64,000 nt of DNA from positions 124,001 to 188,000 of the forward strand of contig DASXUK010000003.1 in assembly GCA_036504875.1 (NCBI GenBank). The letters are read 5' to 3'. This document shows, piece by piece, positions 26,194-34,686 of the stretch (the first letter of the stretch is position 1; every line of letters starts with the position of its first letter). The notes under the pieces are model-generated. The model had not been told where the DNA came from, searched no databases, and was given only the letters and a program-made list of their open reading frames with translations. The DNA comes from JACPFJ01 sp036504875. GTDB lineage: Bacteria > Desulfobacterota > Desulfuromonadia > Geobacterales > Pseudopelobacteraceae. A program made the translations under genes and the position numbers.

Positions 26194-26475
26194 ATGGTAA
26201 AAGAAGGAGATCTTCTGGCGGTTTTTAATTCCGCTCACCGTATTATGAAAGCTGAAAGCATCCTGAAAGCCCTTGGCCTGCCGATTCTGCTCATCCCAGC
26301 GCCTCGCAAGCTCATGACTGATTGTGGTTTGGCGATACGTTTTAACGAGGATACTCAGGTTAAGATAATGAAAGCGCTGGAACAAGAAAAATTGATGCCG
26401 GAATTTGTAACCAGATATGAATCCGGAAAATATATTAAGATCTGGATAGATGAAAATCATCCGGAACCGATCTAA
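26194..26475 (+). CDS. DUF3343 putative Se/S carrier-like protein
   Basis: 93 residues from ATG 26194, chosen because GGAG lies nine bases upstream; an ATG five codons earlier (26179) is the alternative. The sequence VAFNS-type start (LLAVFNSAHRIMKAESILK), IPAPRKLMTDCGLAIRF with its single conserved Cys matches the DUF3343 family, small proteins that often sit next to yedF and selenium genes and are thought to carry selenium or sulfur. Here yedF follows 11 nt later, which supports the call. No selenocysteine codon is seen. Confidence 0.8.
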   Translation: MVKEGDLLAVFNSAHRIMKAESILKALGLPILLIPAPRKLMTDCGLAIRFNEDTQVKIMKALEQEKLMPEFVTRYESGKYIKIWIDENHPEPI

Positions 26476-26486
26476 AGGATGCTAAC

Positions 26487-27062
26487 ATGAAGGTTATCGA
26501 CTGCAGGAAAATGGCCTGCCCAGCCCCGGTGATTACTGTTAAAAAAGCTCTTGAAGAGCATAGTGAACTGCAGGTTTTGCTGGATAATGGGGCACCGCGA
26601 GAAAATGTAAGCCGGTTTGCTCGTAATCGCGGCTATCAGTTATGCGAGGAGCAGGCTGATTCCGGAAGTTGGATCATAACAATTACCCACGATAATGAAA
26701 GTCCTAAAACAACCTCAGCCAACCCAGACGAACATGTTATGATTATTAGTTCCTGTTTTCTCGGGAATGGTCCGGAAGAGCTTGGGAAGCTGCTGATAAA
26801 AAACCTGATTCACACGCTGCTCGAAACAGCCAACCAGCCGGCACGCATGCTTTTTCTCAACAGCGGCGTCTTTTTAACTACCAAAGGCTCGGATGTGCTG
26901 GAGGCGCTGGAGAAACTGGAAGGCATGGGAGTGGAGATTCTATCCTGCGGCCTGTGTTTAGATTTTTTTGATCTGAAGGATAAAATAGGCGTAGGGGGGA
27001 CCACCAATATGCTTAGTATTGCTGATAATCTACTTAATGCCGCGCAGGTGGTAAAACTCTAG
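26487..27062 (+). CDS. yedF: Selenium metabolism protein YedF
   Basis: 191 residues: an N-terminal TusA-like domain (1-70) with the CPAP motif (MACPAPVITVKKAL, about 10-13) and a C-terminal DsrE-like domain (about 85-190) with SCFLGNGPEELG, FLNSGV and SCGLCLDFF. This two-domain layout defines YedF, found with selenium-using anaerobes; the molecular step is not established but sulfur or selenium transfer through the CPxP Cys is likely. RBS AAAGGA. It forms a pair with the DUF3343 gene. Confidence 0.85.
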   Translation: MKVIDCRKMACPAPVITVKKALEEHSELQVLLDNGAPRENVSRFARNRGYQLCEEQADSGSWIITITHDNESPKTTSANPDEHVMIISSCFLGNGPEELGKLLIKNLIHTLLETANQPARMLFLNSGVFLTTKGSDVLEALEKLEGMGVEILSCGLCLDFFDLKDKIGVGGTTNMLSIADNLLNAAQVVKL

Positions 27063-27148
27063 AAAACAAATAGTTCTTGACAGCTCTTTACGGGGTACTT
27101 TATAGTTATCCCCTTTTAGAACTTTTTGTATCGAGATTATATAAAAGC

Positions 27149-28510
27149 ATGTTTGATAGCCTCTCGGGAAAATTAGAATCGGCATTTAAAAAGCTCCGCG
27201 GTCAGGGAGTAATGACCGAAGACAACATAAAGGATGCTTTGCGCGAGGTGCGCCTGGCGCTCCTTGAAGCTGACGTAAACTTTAAGGTAGTTAAAGATTT
27301 TGTTGAGTCCGTTCGCGGCAAAGCGAGCGGTACCGATGTATTGCAGAGCCTGACCCCCGGCCAACAGGTCATCAGAATCGTACATGACGAGCTGGTTGCT
27401 ATCATGGGGGGCAATGAGGATAACAGCCTCAACCTTTCAGCAAAACCGCCTGTCGCAATCATGATGGTCGGCTTGCAGGGGGCCGGCAAGACTACCACAT
27501 GCGGTAAACTGGGGCGGTTTCTAAAAACTCAGCGACGCCGGCCTTTGCTGGTTCCCGCCGATGTGTACCGTCCGGCGGCCATTGAACAACTAAAGACGGT
27601 CGGAAGACAGCTAGGCCTTGAGGTTTTTGATTCCTCGGCCGATCAGAAGCCGGTAGATATCTGCACGTCGGCCATGAAATATGCTGAACTGAATGGCTAC
27701 GACACTGTTATACTCGATACCGCCGGCCGCCATCAGATTGATGATTATCTGATGAACGAGCTGGCAGAAATTGTGTCTGCTGTTCTTCCGATCGAGATTC
27801 TGTTTGTGGCCGACGCAATGACCGGACAGGAAGCGGTCAATGTTGCCAGCGGTTTTAACGAGCGACTTGAAATCACCGGTGTAGTGCTGACCAAGCTGGA
27901 CGGCGACGCCAAGGGCGGCGCCGCTCTCTCGATCAAAGCTGTCACCGGCAAGCCGGTAAAATTTGTTGGTCTTGGCGAAAAGCTGGACGCGCTAGAAATT
28001 TTCCATGCCGACCGGTTGGTATCTCGCATTCTGGGCATGGGCGATGTGCTCACCCTGGTGGAGAAAGCACAATCCGTATTTGATGAAAAGGAAACTGCCC
28101 GACTCCAGCAGAAACTGAAGAAGAACCAGTTCGATCTGGAGGATTTCTTAGGCCAACTTCAGCAGATCAAGAAAATGGGTTCGCTTGAATCTATTATGGG
28201 TATGATTCCCGGCATGGGCAAGATGATGAAGCAGATGCAGGGCGCCCAGCCAAGCGAAAACGAAATCAAGCGCATCGAGGCTATTATTCGTTCCATGACT
28301 CCAGGCGAACGCGCTAACCATGGAATCATCAACGGCAGTCGCCGTTTGCGCATCGCCAAGGGAAGCGGCACCACAGTACAAGAAATCAATCAGCTTCTAA
28401 AGCGCTTTTCAGAGGCCCAGAAGGTGGTTAAACAGTTGCAGAAAATGGGGCCCAAAGGACTCATGAAGGGAATGGGCGGGCTTGGCAAGGGAATGTTCCC
28501 ATTTGGATAA
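27149..28510 (+). CDS. ffh: Signal recognition particle protein Ffh
   Basis: GTPase that targets nascent membrane proteins to the translocon together with 4.5S RNA and FtsY. The start MFDSLSGKLESAFKKLRG at 27149 fits the family; the frame stays open 24 codons upstream but that part is not conserved. N domain (1-90), G domain with GLQGAGKTTT (about 107), DTAGRH and TKLDGDAKGG, and a Met-rich M domain (MGMIPGMGKMMKQMQ, GKGMFPFG at the end). 453 residues is normal. It opens the run of translation genes. Confidence 0.96.
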   Translation: MFDSLSGKLESAFKKLRGQGVMTEDNIKDALREVRLALLEADVNFKVVKDFVESVRGKASGTDVLQSLTPGQQVIRIVHDELVAIMGGNEDNSLNLSAKPPVAIMMVGLQGAGKTTTCGKLGRFLKTQRRRPLLVPADVYRPAAIEQLKTVGRQLGLEVFDSSADQKPVDICTSAMKYAELNGYDTVILDTAGRHQIDDYLMNELAEIVSAVLPIEILFVADAMTGQEAVNVASGFNERLEITGVVLTKLDGDAKGGAALSIKAVTGKPVKFVGLGEKLDALEIFHADRLVSRILGMGDVLTLVEKAQSVFDEKETARLQQKLKKNQFDLEDFLGQLQQIKKMGSLESIMGMIPGMGKMMKQMQGAQPSENEIKRIEAIIRSMTPGERANHGIINGSRRLRIAKGSGTTVQEINQLLKRFSEAQKVVKQLQKMGPKGLMKGMGGLGKGMFPFG

Positions 28511-28561
28511 AAAATAGATCCATAAAAATAAATCGCAGAAACAAGATCAGGAGGATACACA

Positions 28562-28828
28562 ATGGCAACAAAGATCAGGCTTGCACGCGCGGGCGCAAAA
28601 AAAAGACCCTTTTACCAAGTGGTTGTCGCCGATGAGCGTAGCCGCAGGGATGGACGTTTCATTGAGAACATGGGAACCTATGATCCCACCAAAAATCCGG
28701 CAGTTTACAAGCTGAATGAAGAGAAGATCATTGCTTGGCTCGGTAAGGGCGCACAGCCGACCGACACCGTTAGGCAACTTCTCAAAAAAGCCGGAATTCT
28801 GGAAAAGGTGGCAGCGCCGAAAGCATAG
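28562..28828 (+). CDS. rpsP: 30S ribosomal protein S16
   Basis: 88 residues beginning MATKIRLARAGAKKRPFYQV, the S16 signature, followed by VVADERSRRDGRFIENMGTYDP. Strong RBS (CAGGAGG). Structural protein of the small subunit needed for its assembly. It lies in the conserved order ffh-rpsP-khpA-rimM-trmD-rplS. Confidence 0.97.
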   Translation: MATKIRLARAGAKKRPFYQVVVADERSRRDGRFIENMGTYDPTKNPAVYKLNEEKIIAWLGKGAQPTDTVRQLLKKAGILEKVAAPKA

Positions 28829-28883
28829 TGTATCCATTCTACTCCGGTCCGCCGGATATTCTACATGAGCTGAGGATACCGAC

Positions 28884-29114
28884 ATGAAAGCACTTGTTGA
28901 AACCATTGCGAAGGCCCTCGTCGACGACCCCGTACAGGTTCAGGCTGCCGAGGAGATGGAAGAGGACACTCTGGTCATTAAGTTGACTGTCGCAAAGGAA
29001 GATATGGGGCGCATCATCGGAAAGGAAGGACGAACCGCTAAAGCGATTCGCACCATCCTTAATGCGGTCTCAACCAAGGACAACAAGAAAGCGGTCCTCA
29101 AGATTGTGGAATAA
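28884..29114 (+). CDS. khpA: KH-domain RNA-binding protein KhpA
   Basis: 76 residues forming a single KH domain with the GxxG loop as IIGKEGRTAKAIRTIL (about 49-64). KhpA proteins bind RNA, often with KhpB. Placed between rpsP and rimM as in most bacteria; its stop overlaps the rimM start by one base (TAATG). Confidence 0.92.
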   Translation: MKALVETIAKALVDDPVQVQAAEEMEEDTLVIKLTVAKEDMGRIIGKEGRTAKAIRTILNAVSTKDNKKAVLKIVE

Positions 29115-29635
29115 TGTCTGAATCAGATGTACTGATCCCCGTGGCTAAAATTATCGGCCCACACGGGGTAAAAGGCGCTTTAAAAGTTTTTTCGTATTCG
29201 GGGAATCTGGAAAGTCTTCGCGCAGCTCGCACTGTACTGCTTAGATCCCCGGCGGGTGAGCTACGAGAGTATCAGATAAAGAGCATCACCCCGCAGCCGG
29301 TAAAGATCATTCTCTGCCTCATGGGTTTCGACGAGATTGATCAGGTTCTGCCGCATGTAGGGAGTGAGATATGTCTCTGGCGCAGTCAGCTGCCCGAGCC
29401 AGAAGAAGATGAGTATTACTGGTGCGACCTGATTGGGCTGCAGGTCATGACAGTGGATGATCTAGTGATCGGCAACATCATTGATATCTTTGAAACTGGT
29501 AGCAATGATGTTTATGTAGTGCGGGGCGAAGAACGCGAATTTTTGATCCCTGCGATCGCCGAAGTGATTCACAGTGTCGACCTACAGAGGGGGAAGATGA
29601 TAGTTACCCCGCTGGCAGGGCTACTGGATCTATAA
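29114..29635 (+). CDS. rimM: 16S rRNA processing protein RimM
   Basis: 173 residues with the RimM start PVAKIIGPHGVKGALKVF and the PRC-barrel half (YYWCDLIGLQVMT, FETGSNDVYVV, FLIPAIAEVI). Assists maturation of the 30S head together with S19. Translationally coupled to khpA. Confidence 0.95.
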   Translation: MSESDVLIPVAKIIGPHGVKGALKVFSYSGNLESLRAARTVLLRSPAGELREYQIKSITPQPVKIILCLMGFDEIDQVLPHVGSEICLWRSQLPEPEEDEYYWCDLIGLQVMTVDDLVIGNIIDIFETGSNDVYVVRGEEREFLIPAIAEVIHSVDLQRGKMIVTPLAGLLDL

Positions 29636-29670
29636 AAAATCGATTAAGAGCTGTTTCGCGTGAAGTTTTT

Positions 29671-30417
29671 ATGAAGTTTAATATATTAACCCTTTTTCCC
29701 GGGATGTTCAGCGGTCCTTTCAACGAAAGCATCATCAAACGGGGCAAAGAAAAACAGCTCATTGACATTTGCCTGCATAATATCCGTGACTATGCCACTG
29801 ATCGACACCAGACTGCTGATGATGCCCCTTATGGTGGTGGAGCCGGTATGGTGATGAAAGTTGAGCCTTTGGCGGCCTGTCTGGACTCGGTCAAGGCTTT
29901 AAACACTGCATCAACTGTAGTGATGACCTCACCCCAAGGTCGGCGGCTCACCCACCGAGTTGCTGCTGAACTGGCCAAACGTGAAGGCCTGATTATAATT
30001 TGCGGCCGCTACGAGGGAATCGACGAGCGAATCCGGGAATTATATGTTGATGACGATATCTCGTTAGGTGACTTTGTCCTGTCAGGTGGAGAGATCGCGG
30101 CCATGGCCATTGTGGATGCCGTAACGCGGCTTGTACCAGGTGTTCTTGGCAGTGGAGAATCAGCCGAAAGTGACTCATTTTGTGACGGCCTTCTGGAGCA
30201 TCCCCAGTATACCCGGCCTGCCGAATTCAAAGGACTGAAGGTACCGGACACCCTGCTGTCAGGGAACCACGAGCTGATCCGAAAATGGCGCCGCCTGGAA
30301 TCTCTTCGCAAAACACGCTCCCTTCGTCCCGATTTACTCGAGGAGGTTGAGCTGGACAAGAGAGATCGCAAGATGCTAGCCGAGCTTGAGCAGGAAGAGG
30401 TAAAAATTGGCTTCTAA
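29671..30417 (+). CDS. trmD: tRNA (guanine-N1-)-methyltransferase
   Basis: SPOUT-fold enzyme that methylates G37 of tRNA using SAM, preventing frameshifts. 248 residues with LTLFPGMF start, DDAPYGGGAGMVMK, the knot motif GRYEGIDERI and SLGDFVLSGGE. The C-terminal helical domain (SLRKTRSLRPDLL) is complete. Overlaps the next SPOUT gene by 11 nt. Confidence 0.96.
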   Translation: MKFNILTLFPGMFSGPFNESIIKRGKEKQLIDICLHNIRDYATDRHQTADDAPYGGGAGMVMKVEPLAACLDSVKALNTASTVVMTSPQGRRLTHRVAAELAKREGLIIICGRYEGIDERIRELYVDDDISLGDFVLSGGEIAAMAIVDAVTRLVPGVLGSGESAESDSFCDGLLEHPQYTRPAEFKGLKVPDTLLSGNHELIRKWRRLESLRKTRSLRPDLLEEVELDKRDRKMLAELEQEEVKIGF

Positions 30418-30967
30418 CTTAGCGATCGCCCTGCTGCATTACCCGGTTTATAACAAACACCAAGAGGTGGTTACTACTGCGCTGACCAATCTGGACGTGC
30501 ATGACATAGCCCGTTCAGCTAAAACATTTGGCCTGGATCGCTTTTATATCGTGACACCCTCGGCAGAGCAGCGCAACCTGGCCCAGCGAATAACCGGACA
30601 CTGGCAGGAAGGTTGGGGAGCCAGTTACAATCCGGATCGAAGGGATGCGCTTGAAATCATCAGGATCTGTGACAATCTTGATTCTGCCATCAGCGATTGG
30701 CAAGTCGGCTTTGACACACCTGTAAAAACAGTTATTACCGGGGCCACAGAATGGCCCGGCAGCCTTGCTGTTTGTGAATTCAAACAAATGCTTGACAAGC
30801 ATGACGATCCGTTTCTGTTGCTTTTCGGCACCGGATGGGGTCTTACCAAAGAAACATTTGAAGCAGCTGGGCATATACTTAAACCAATAGCAGGCCCTGA
30901 TTCATATAATCACCTCTCTGTAAGATCAGCTGCGGCCATCATGCTCGATCGACTCAGAGGAAAGTAA
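30407..30967 (+). CDS. SPOUT-type RNA methyltransferase downstream of trmD
   Basis: 186 residues, TTG start inside the end of trmD with GGAAGAGG upstream. The protein starts NLAIALLHYPVYNKHQEVVT and has IVTPSAEQ, LLLFGTGWGLTKE and SYNHLSVRSAAAIMLDRL at the end, the knot region of the SPOUT superfamily. This trmD-linked protein is conserved in delta-type proteobacteria and some clostridia; its RNA target is not known to me. Probably a tRNA or rRNA modifier. Confidence 0.85.
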   Translation: MASNLAIALLHYPVYNKHQEVVTTALTNLDVHDIARSAKTFGLDRFYIVTPSAEQRNLAQRITGHWQEGWGASYNPDRRDALEIIRICDNLDSAISDWQVGFDTPVKTVITGATEWPGSLAVCEFKQMLDKHDDPFLLLFGTGWGLTKETFEAAGHILKPIAGPDSYNHLSVRSAAAIMLDRLRGK

Positions 30968-31008
30968 GTTCATTTAAATAAAAAGAGAAAGAGATAGAGG
31001 AGGAAATA

Positions 31009-31362
31009 ATGAATATCATCGATTTTCTGGAACTAGATCAAATGAAGAAAAATATCACCGCTTTTAAGGTTGGTGATACCGTCAAGGTACAAGTTAAGAT
31101 CGTTGAGGGGGACAAACAACGTATCCAGGCTTATCAGGGAGTAGTAATTGCCCGCCAGAATGGTGGCATTCGCGAGTCCTTTACCGTTCGGAAGATATCC
31201 AACGGTATTGGCGTTGAGAGGATCTTCCCGCTTCATTCACCTTCACTCGAAGCCATTGAGGTTGTTACTCGTGGCCATGTACGGCGCGCCAAGCTCTATT
31301 ATCTGCGCAAGCTGCGTGGTAAGGCTGCCAGAATCCGCGAGAAAAAATACGTCGCTGCTTAA
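31009..31362 (+). CDS. rplS: 50S ribosomal protein L19
   Basis: 117 residues with the L19 signature region (KVQVKIVEGDKQRIQAYQGVV, read to residue 48; FTVRKISNGIGVERIFPLHSP). Located at the 30S-50S interface. RBS GAGGAGG. Followed by an intrinsic terminator that ends the ribosomal run. Confidence 0.97.
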   Translation: MNIIDFLELDQMKKNITAFKVGDTVKVQVKIVEGDKQRIQAYQGVVIARQNGGIRESFTVRKISNGIGVERIFPLHSPSLEAIEVVTRGHVRRAKLYYLRKLRGKAARIREKKYVAA

Positions 31363-31384
31363 TAATTTTTTTCATCTGGATATC

Positions 31385-31418
31385 AAAAACCCCGCTCCTC
31401 ACGGAACGGGGTTTTTTT
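31385..31418 (+). terminator. Intrinsic terminator after rplS
   Basis: AAAAACCCCG, 12-nt loop, CGGGGTTTTTTT. Confidence 0.85.
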
Positions 31419-31552
31419 GTGTAAAGCTGCTTCCTATCCCTGCGATTATTTTGTCTGCCAAAACTTGAGAACCCCCAGAACTTTGCAATAATTGTGGCTG
31501 AAAACAATTATTGCTACCCCTTTCGTATTTTTCACGGTTATAATCGCGCTCC

Positions 31553-32212
31553 ATGAACCAGATAGAGCTCTTCTCATCGCTTCCGATCGACGTACTGGCC
31601 TTTGAGCAGCAGACCCATAAAAGGGGCTACAAGCTGATCGCCGGCCTGGACGAGGTTGGCCGCGGGGCCTTGGCCGGGCCTGTCGTGGCTGCAGCGGTGA
31701 TCCTTCCTCTTGGCCTGCGGATCGAAGGGGTTGATGACTCCAAGAAGCTCTCTCCGGAAACGCGGGAACGACTGTACGAGATCATCATGGTAAAAGCCCT
31801 GGCTGTAGGCATTGGCATGGGCAGCCATTCCTTGATAGATAGCATCAACATCCTTCAGGCTACGCGCCACGCCATGCAGGAAGCTGTCTTGCAGCTCTTG
31901 CCGCAACCCGACTATCTGCTGATCGATGGTATCAGCACCATTGATTCTCCATATCCTCAGAAAACGATAAAAAAAGGTGACTCCTTAAGCCTCTCCATCG
32001 CTGCTGCTTCCATCATAGCCAAGGTCACCCGCGACCGCCTGATGTGCGAGATGGATGTTGTTCACCCCGGCTACGGCCTTGCCGGTCATAAAGGCTATGG
32101 CAGTGCCAGTCACATGGCTGCTATCCGACAAATCGGTCCCTCCGCCATCCATCGCCTTACCTTTGGAGGGGTTAAAGGGGTTAAGGAACATATTGCATGT
32201 CCCTCTTTTTAA
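31553..32212 (+). CDS. rnhB: Ribonuclease HII
   Basis: Endonuclease cutting RNA of RNA-DNA hybrids and single ribonucleotides in DNA. 219 residues with IAGLDEVGRGALAGPVVAAA (catalytic Asp/Glu), DDSKKLSPETRE, LLIDGI and SIIAKVTRDRLM. Start ATG without a strong RBS. Its last 16 nt overlap the next gene, which is in another frame. Confidence 0.95.
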   Translation: MNQIELFSSLPIDVLAFEQQTHKRGYKLIAGLDEVGRGALAGPVVAAAVILPLGLRIEGVDDSKKLSPETRERLYEIIMVKALAVGIGMGSHSLIDSINILQATRHAMQEAVLQLLPQPDYLLIDGISTIDSPYPQKTIKKGDSLSLSIAAASIIAKVTRDRLMCEMDVVHPGYGLAGHKGYGSASHMAAIRQIGPSAIHRLTFGGVKGVKEHIACPSF

Positions 32213-33354
32213 TCACATTTCTCTCCCTGTATGGAACGCTGCACGCTTACGTCTTCCTTAAGTTAAACCTGGCCTTTCAGCTCTCGCGCACTGCCGCAAA
32301 CAACCTGATGGGAATAATGATCATAATGACCATAGCACCGGTTATTATTCGATTATTGGAGAGAAACGACTTTGGGCGTAGCGCCATGGTCCTGGCCTGG
32401 CCGTGTTACATCTGGATGGGAAGCCTGTTCCTGAACAGCATGACATTGCTGCTGTCGGATGTTGTTCGCCTGATGACCTGGGTCATATGCCGGATATCCG
32501 GTTCGGGATTCCCCGAATTCCTGAATAACCGTCTTACCTGTGAAATCGCCTTGCTGATCTCCCTATCAGCCACCGTTTACAGCTTCTTTGAAGCCCGCTC
32601 AATCCGCACCGAACATCTGACTGTCACCAGCTCCAAGCTGCCTGCTAACGCAAACAGGATCCGGATTGTGCAAATATCGGATGTTCACTTGGGTTTACTG
32701 GTCCGGGAAGAGCGCCTGCAGCGGATCCTCAGCCAGGTTATATCCGCGGGACCGGATATTTTTGTCTCGACTGGTGATCTGGTGGATGGCAGGTTAAACT
32801 TGGAGGGGGCCATGGCCGCTCATGGCAAAACAGCCGAGATGCTGGCAGCCATTAAAGCGCCCTTGGGCAGGTTCGCTGTTACCGGGAACCATGAATACTA
32901 CGTCGGTCTGAAGCAGGCACTGGATTTTACGACCAAGTCTGGGTTTCAAATTCTGCATAACGAAACAGCGTTGGTGGGGGAGTTTCTCTCGATTACGGGA
33001 ATTGACGACCCGGCAGGAAAGGAGCCAGGTACAGCACTTGACGCCCTGGAAGCCGGTTTATTGAAAGGGACTCAAAAAGAGCGTTTCAGGCTTCTGCTCA
33101 AGCACCGCCCTCTAATCTCTAAAGCCAGTGATGGCCTGCTGGATCTGCAACTGTCCGGTCACGCCCACCAGGGCCAATTATTCCCATTTAATCTTTTGGT
33201 TGCTCTCAGATACCCCCTTACCGGCGGCACCGCCAAAAGCACTGCCGGCTCTTTGCTCCACGTCAGCCGAGGAAGCGGCACCTGGGGACCGCCACTACGC
33301 CTTCTGGCTCCTCCCGAAGTTACTGTAATCGATATCATCCCGGAAAAAAAGTAG
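32197..33354 (+). CDS. Membrane-anchored metallophosphoesterase (YkuE-like)
   Basis: 385 residues: about four N-terminal membrane helices (residues 1-130) then a calcineurin-type phosphoesterase domain with all metal motifs: DVHLG (about 163), GDLVDG, GNHEYYVG (about 230), KHRP and GHAHQGQ (about 320). This arrangement is seen in YkuE/YaeI-type enzymes that act on membrane lipids such as UDP-diacylglucosamine or phosphatidyl substrates; the substrate is not shown. Starts within rnhB, so co-transcribed with it. Confidence 0.88.
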   Translation: MSLFLITFLSLYGTLHAYVFLKLNLAFQLSRTAANNLMGIMIIMTIAPVIIRLLERNDFGRSAMVLAWPCYIWMGSLFLNSMTLLLSDVVRLMTWVICRISGSGFPEFLNNRLTCEIALLISLSATVYSFFEARSIRTEHLTVTSSKLPANANRIRIVQISDVHLGLLVREERLQRILSQVISAGPDIFVSTGDLVDGRLNLEGAMAAHGKTAEMLAAIKAPLGRFAVTGNHEYYVGLKQALDFTTKSGFQILHNETALVGEFLSITGIDDPAGKEPGTALDALEAGLLKGTQKERFRLLLKHRPLISKASDGLLDLQLSGHAHQGQLFPFNLLVALRYPLTGGTAKSTAGSLLHVSRGSGTWGPPLRLLAPPEVTVIDIIPEKK

Positions 33355-33393
33355 CTACGTAAGAGACTGATCCCTTAAAGAGAAGTCAAAAAA

Positions 33394-33541
33394 CAAAAGC
33401 TTTCTCTCACAAAGCACACGGAGCTCTCTAAGAAAAACATAAATGTCTCTTTGGTTATAATGACCCAATGCTTTTATCTATTTTCTCTGCGTCCTTTGTG
33501 AGCTTTAGCGAACGGAGTGAGCGAGTGAGAAAATATTTTTT
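33394..33541. repeat. Intergenic palindromic repeat, copy 1
   Basis: Left arm with TCTCACAAAGCACACGGAG, right arm with CTCTGCGTCCTTTGTGAG followed by CTTTAGCGAACGGAGTGAGC. The arms are imperfect inverted copies of each other around an unrelated AT-rich centre. The same block occurs at 35672-35863, and a diverged one at 60304-60412. The gap 33355-33569 holds nothing else. Confidence 0.75.
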
Positions 33542-33569
33542 CCTGTTTTATTTAACCGTACAAGAAAAT

Positions 33570-34583
33570 TTACAAGTTATTCCTAAGGTAGCGCACAACT
33601 GCCCGGTTATGATCGGTGAGGGTTCGTGAGAATTGGTGGGTGCCGTCCTTGCGGGCGACAAAATAGAAGTAGTCTGTCCGGGCCGGGCTAAGGACAGCCC
33701 TGATGGCATCCAGTCCCGGATTGCCGATGGGTCCTGGTGGAAGCCCAGGATTAAGGTAGGTGTTGTAAGGACTGCGCCTTTCTATGTCAGACTTCGTAAC
33801 CCTGCCGGAGAAGGCCCGCACGCCATAGACAGCAGTTGGATCACTTTGCAGCGGCATTCCGATCCTCAGACGGTTGTAAAACACGGAGGCTATCAGCGGT
33901 TTTTCCTCTGGTGAGACAGCCTCTTTTTCGATAACAGAAGCGAGCGTTACAATCTGGTGAGATGAGAATCGCGGGTGGCTCCCCGCTTTCAACCCGGAAT
34001 AGTTCTTAAAAAATTGCCCGACCATTTGGTCGATCAGCTGTTCCTCATTGCCACCCCGCGAAAGATTGTAAGTAGCCGGAAAAAGATAACCCTCCACGCT
34101 ACCGCCTTGGATCGCGAAGCGCCTTAGCAGTTCCTTATCGCGGCATTTTTCCAGAAAAACTCCCTTTTTAAAATAGCCCTTCTGCTCCAATAGCTCAGCC
34201 ACCTGATAAATCGAGTACCCCTCCGGCAGTGCAAAGCGCCGGTAATCAACATCACCCGCCACAATCTTGTTCAGGATCTGCCTCGGCGTCATGGAATCGT
34301 TAAGACGATAATCGCCCGCTTTTAGCCGCCGCGCTTCGCCCCGCAATCTGGCCATCAGGATAAAATGCCAGGAACTGCGGATGATCCCGGAACATTCCAG
34401 CTCGTTTGCCAGCTTTTTAATGCCGCTACCGGAGGGAAAGGAGACATCCTGAATAACAGCTCCATGACCTGGCGGTATGAACAGGCAGACAAAATACCAA
34501 CTCAACACGGATAGGAGGAATATACGGAGAAGTAGTATCAGGGATGTTTTAGGTGTGGGTTTGAACAAAGACATTGCGACCAT
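33570..34583 (-). CDS. mltG: Endolytic murein transglycosylase MltG
   Basis: Inner-membrane lytic transglycosylase that releases nascent glycan strands (YceG family). Start 34583 gives 337 residues with one membrane helix at about 15-33; the frame is open further upstream but that part is not conserved and overlaps the divergent nudC region. LysM-like/YceG domain: VSFPSGSGIKKLANELE, LPEGYSIYQVAELLEQKG, then the catalytic region VIEKEAVSPEEKPLIASVF and YNRLRIGMPLQSDPTAVYG. No good RBS before any candidate start. Confidence 0.9.
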   Translation of the reverse strand: MVAMSLFKPTPKTSLILLLRIFLLSVLSWYFVCLFIPPGHGAVIQDVSFPSGSGIKKLANELECSGIIRSSWHFILMARLRGEARRLKAGDYRLNDSMTPRQILNKIVAGDVDYRRFALPEGYSIYQVAELLEQKGYFKKGVFLEKCRDKELLRRFAIQGGSVEGYLFPATYNLSRGGNEEQLIDQMVGQFFKNYSGLKAGSHPRFSSHQIVTLASVIEKEAVSPEEKPLIASVFYNRLRIGMPLQSDPTAVYGVRAFSGRVTKSDIERRSPYNTYLNPGLPPGPIGNPGLDAIRAVLSPARTDYFYFVARKDGTHQFSRTLTDHNRAVVRYLRNNL

Positions 34584-34686
34584 TATGCTGATAAAATAAT
34601 CCTTAGTCAAGGCCCTGGGGCGCACCTTGACATCAATCGCGATAGTTGCTAGTTTGCCCCAACTCATCTTCCCAAGGACCACCACA

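Noticed and set aside
33481..33541. CRISPR repeat
   Set aside because: Repeat units occur singly in distant intergenic gaps with no regular spacers and no cas genes.
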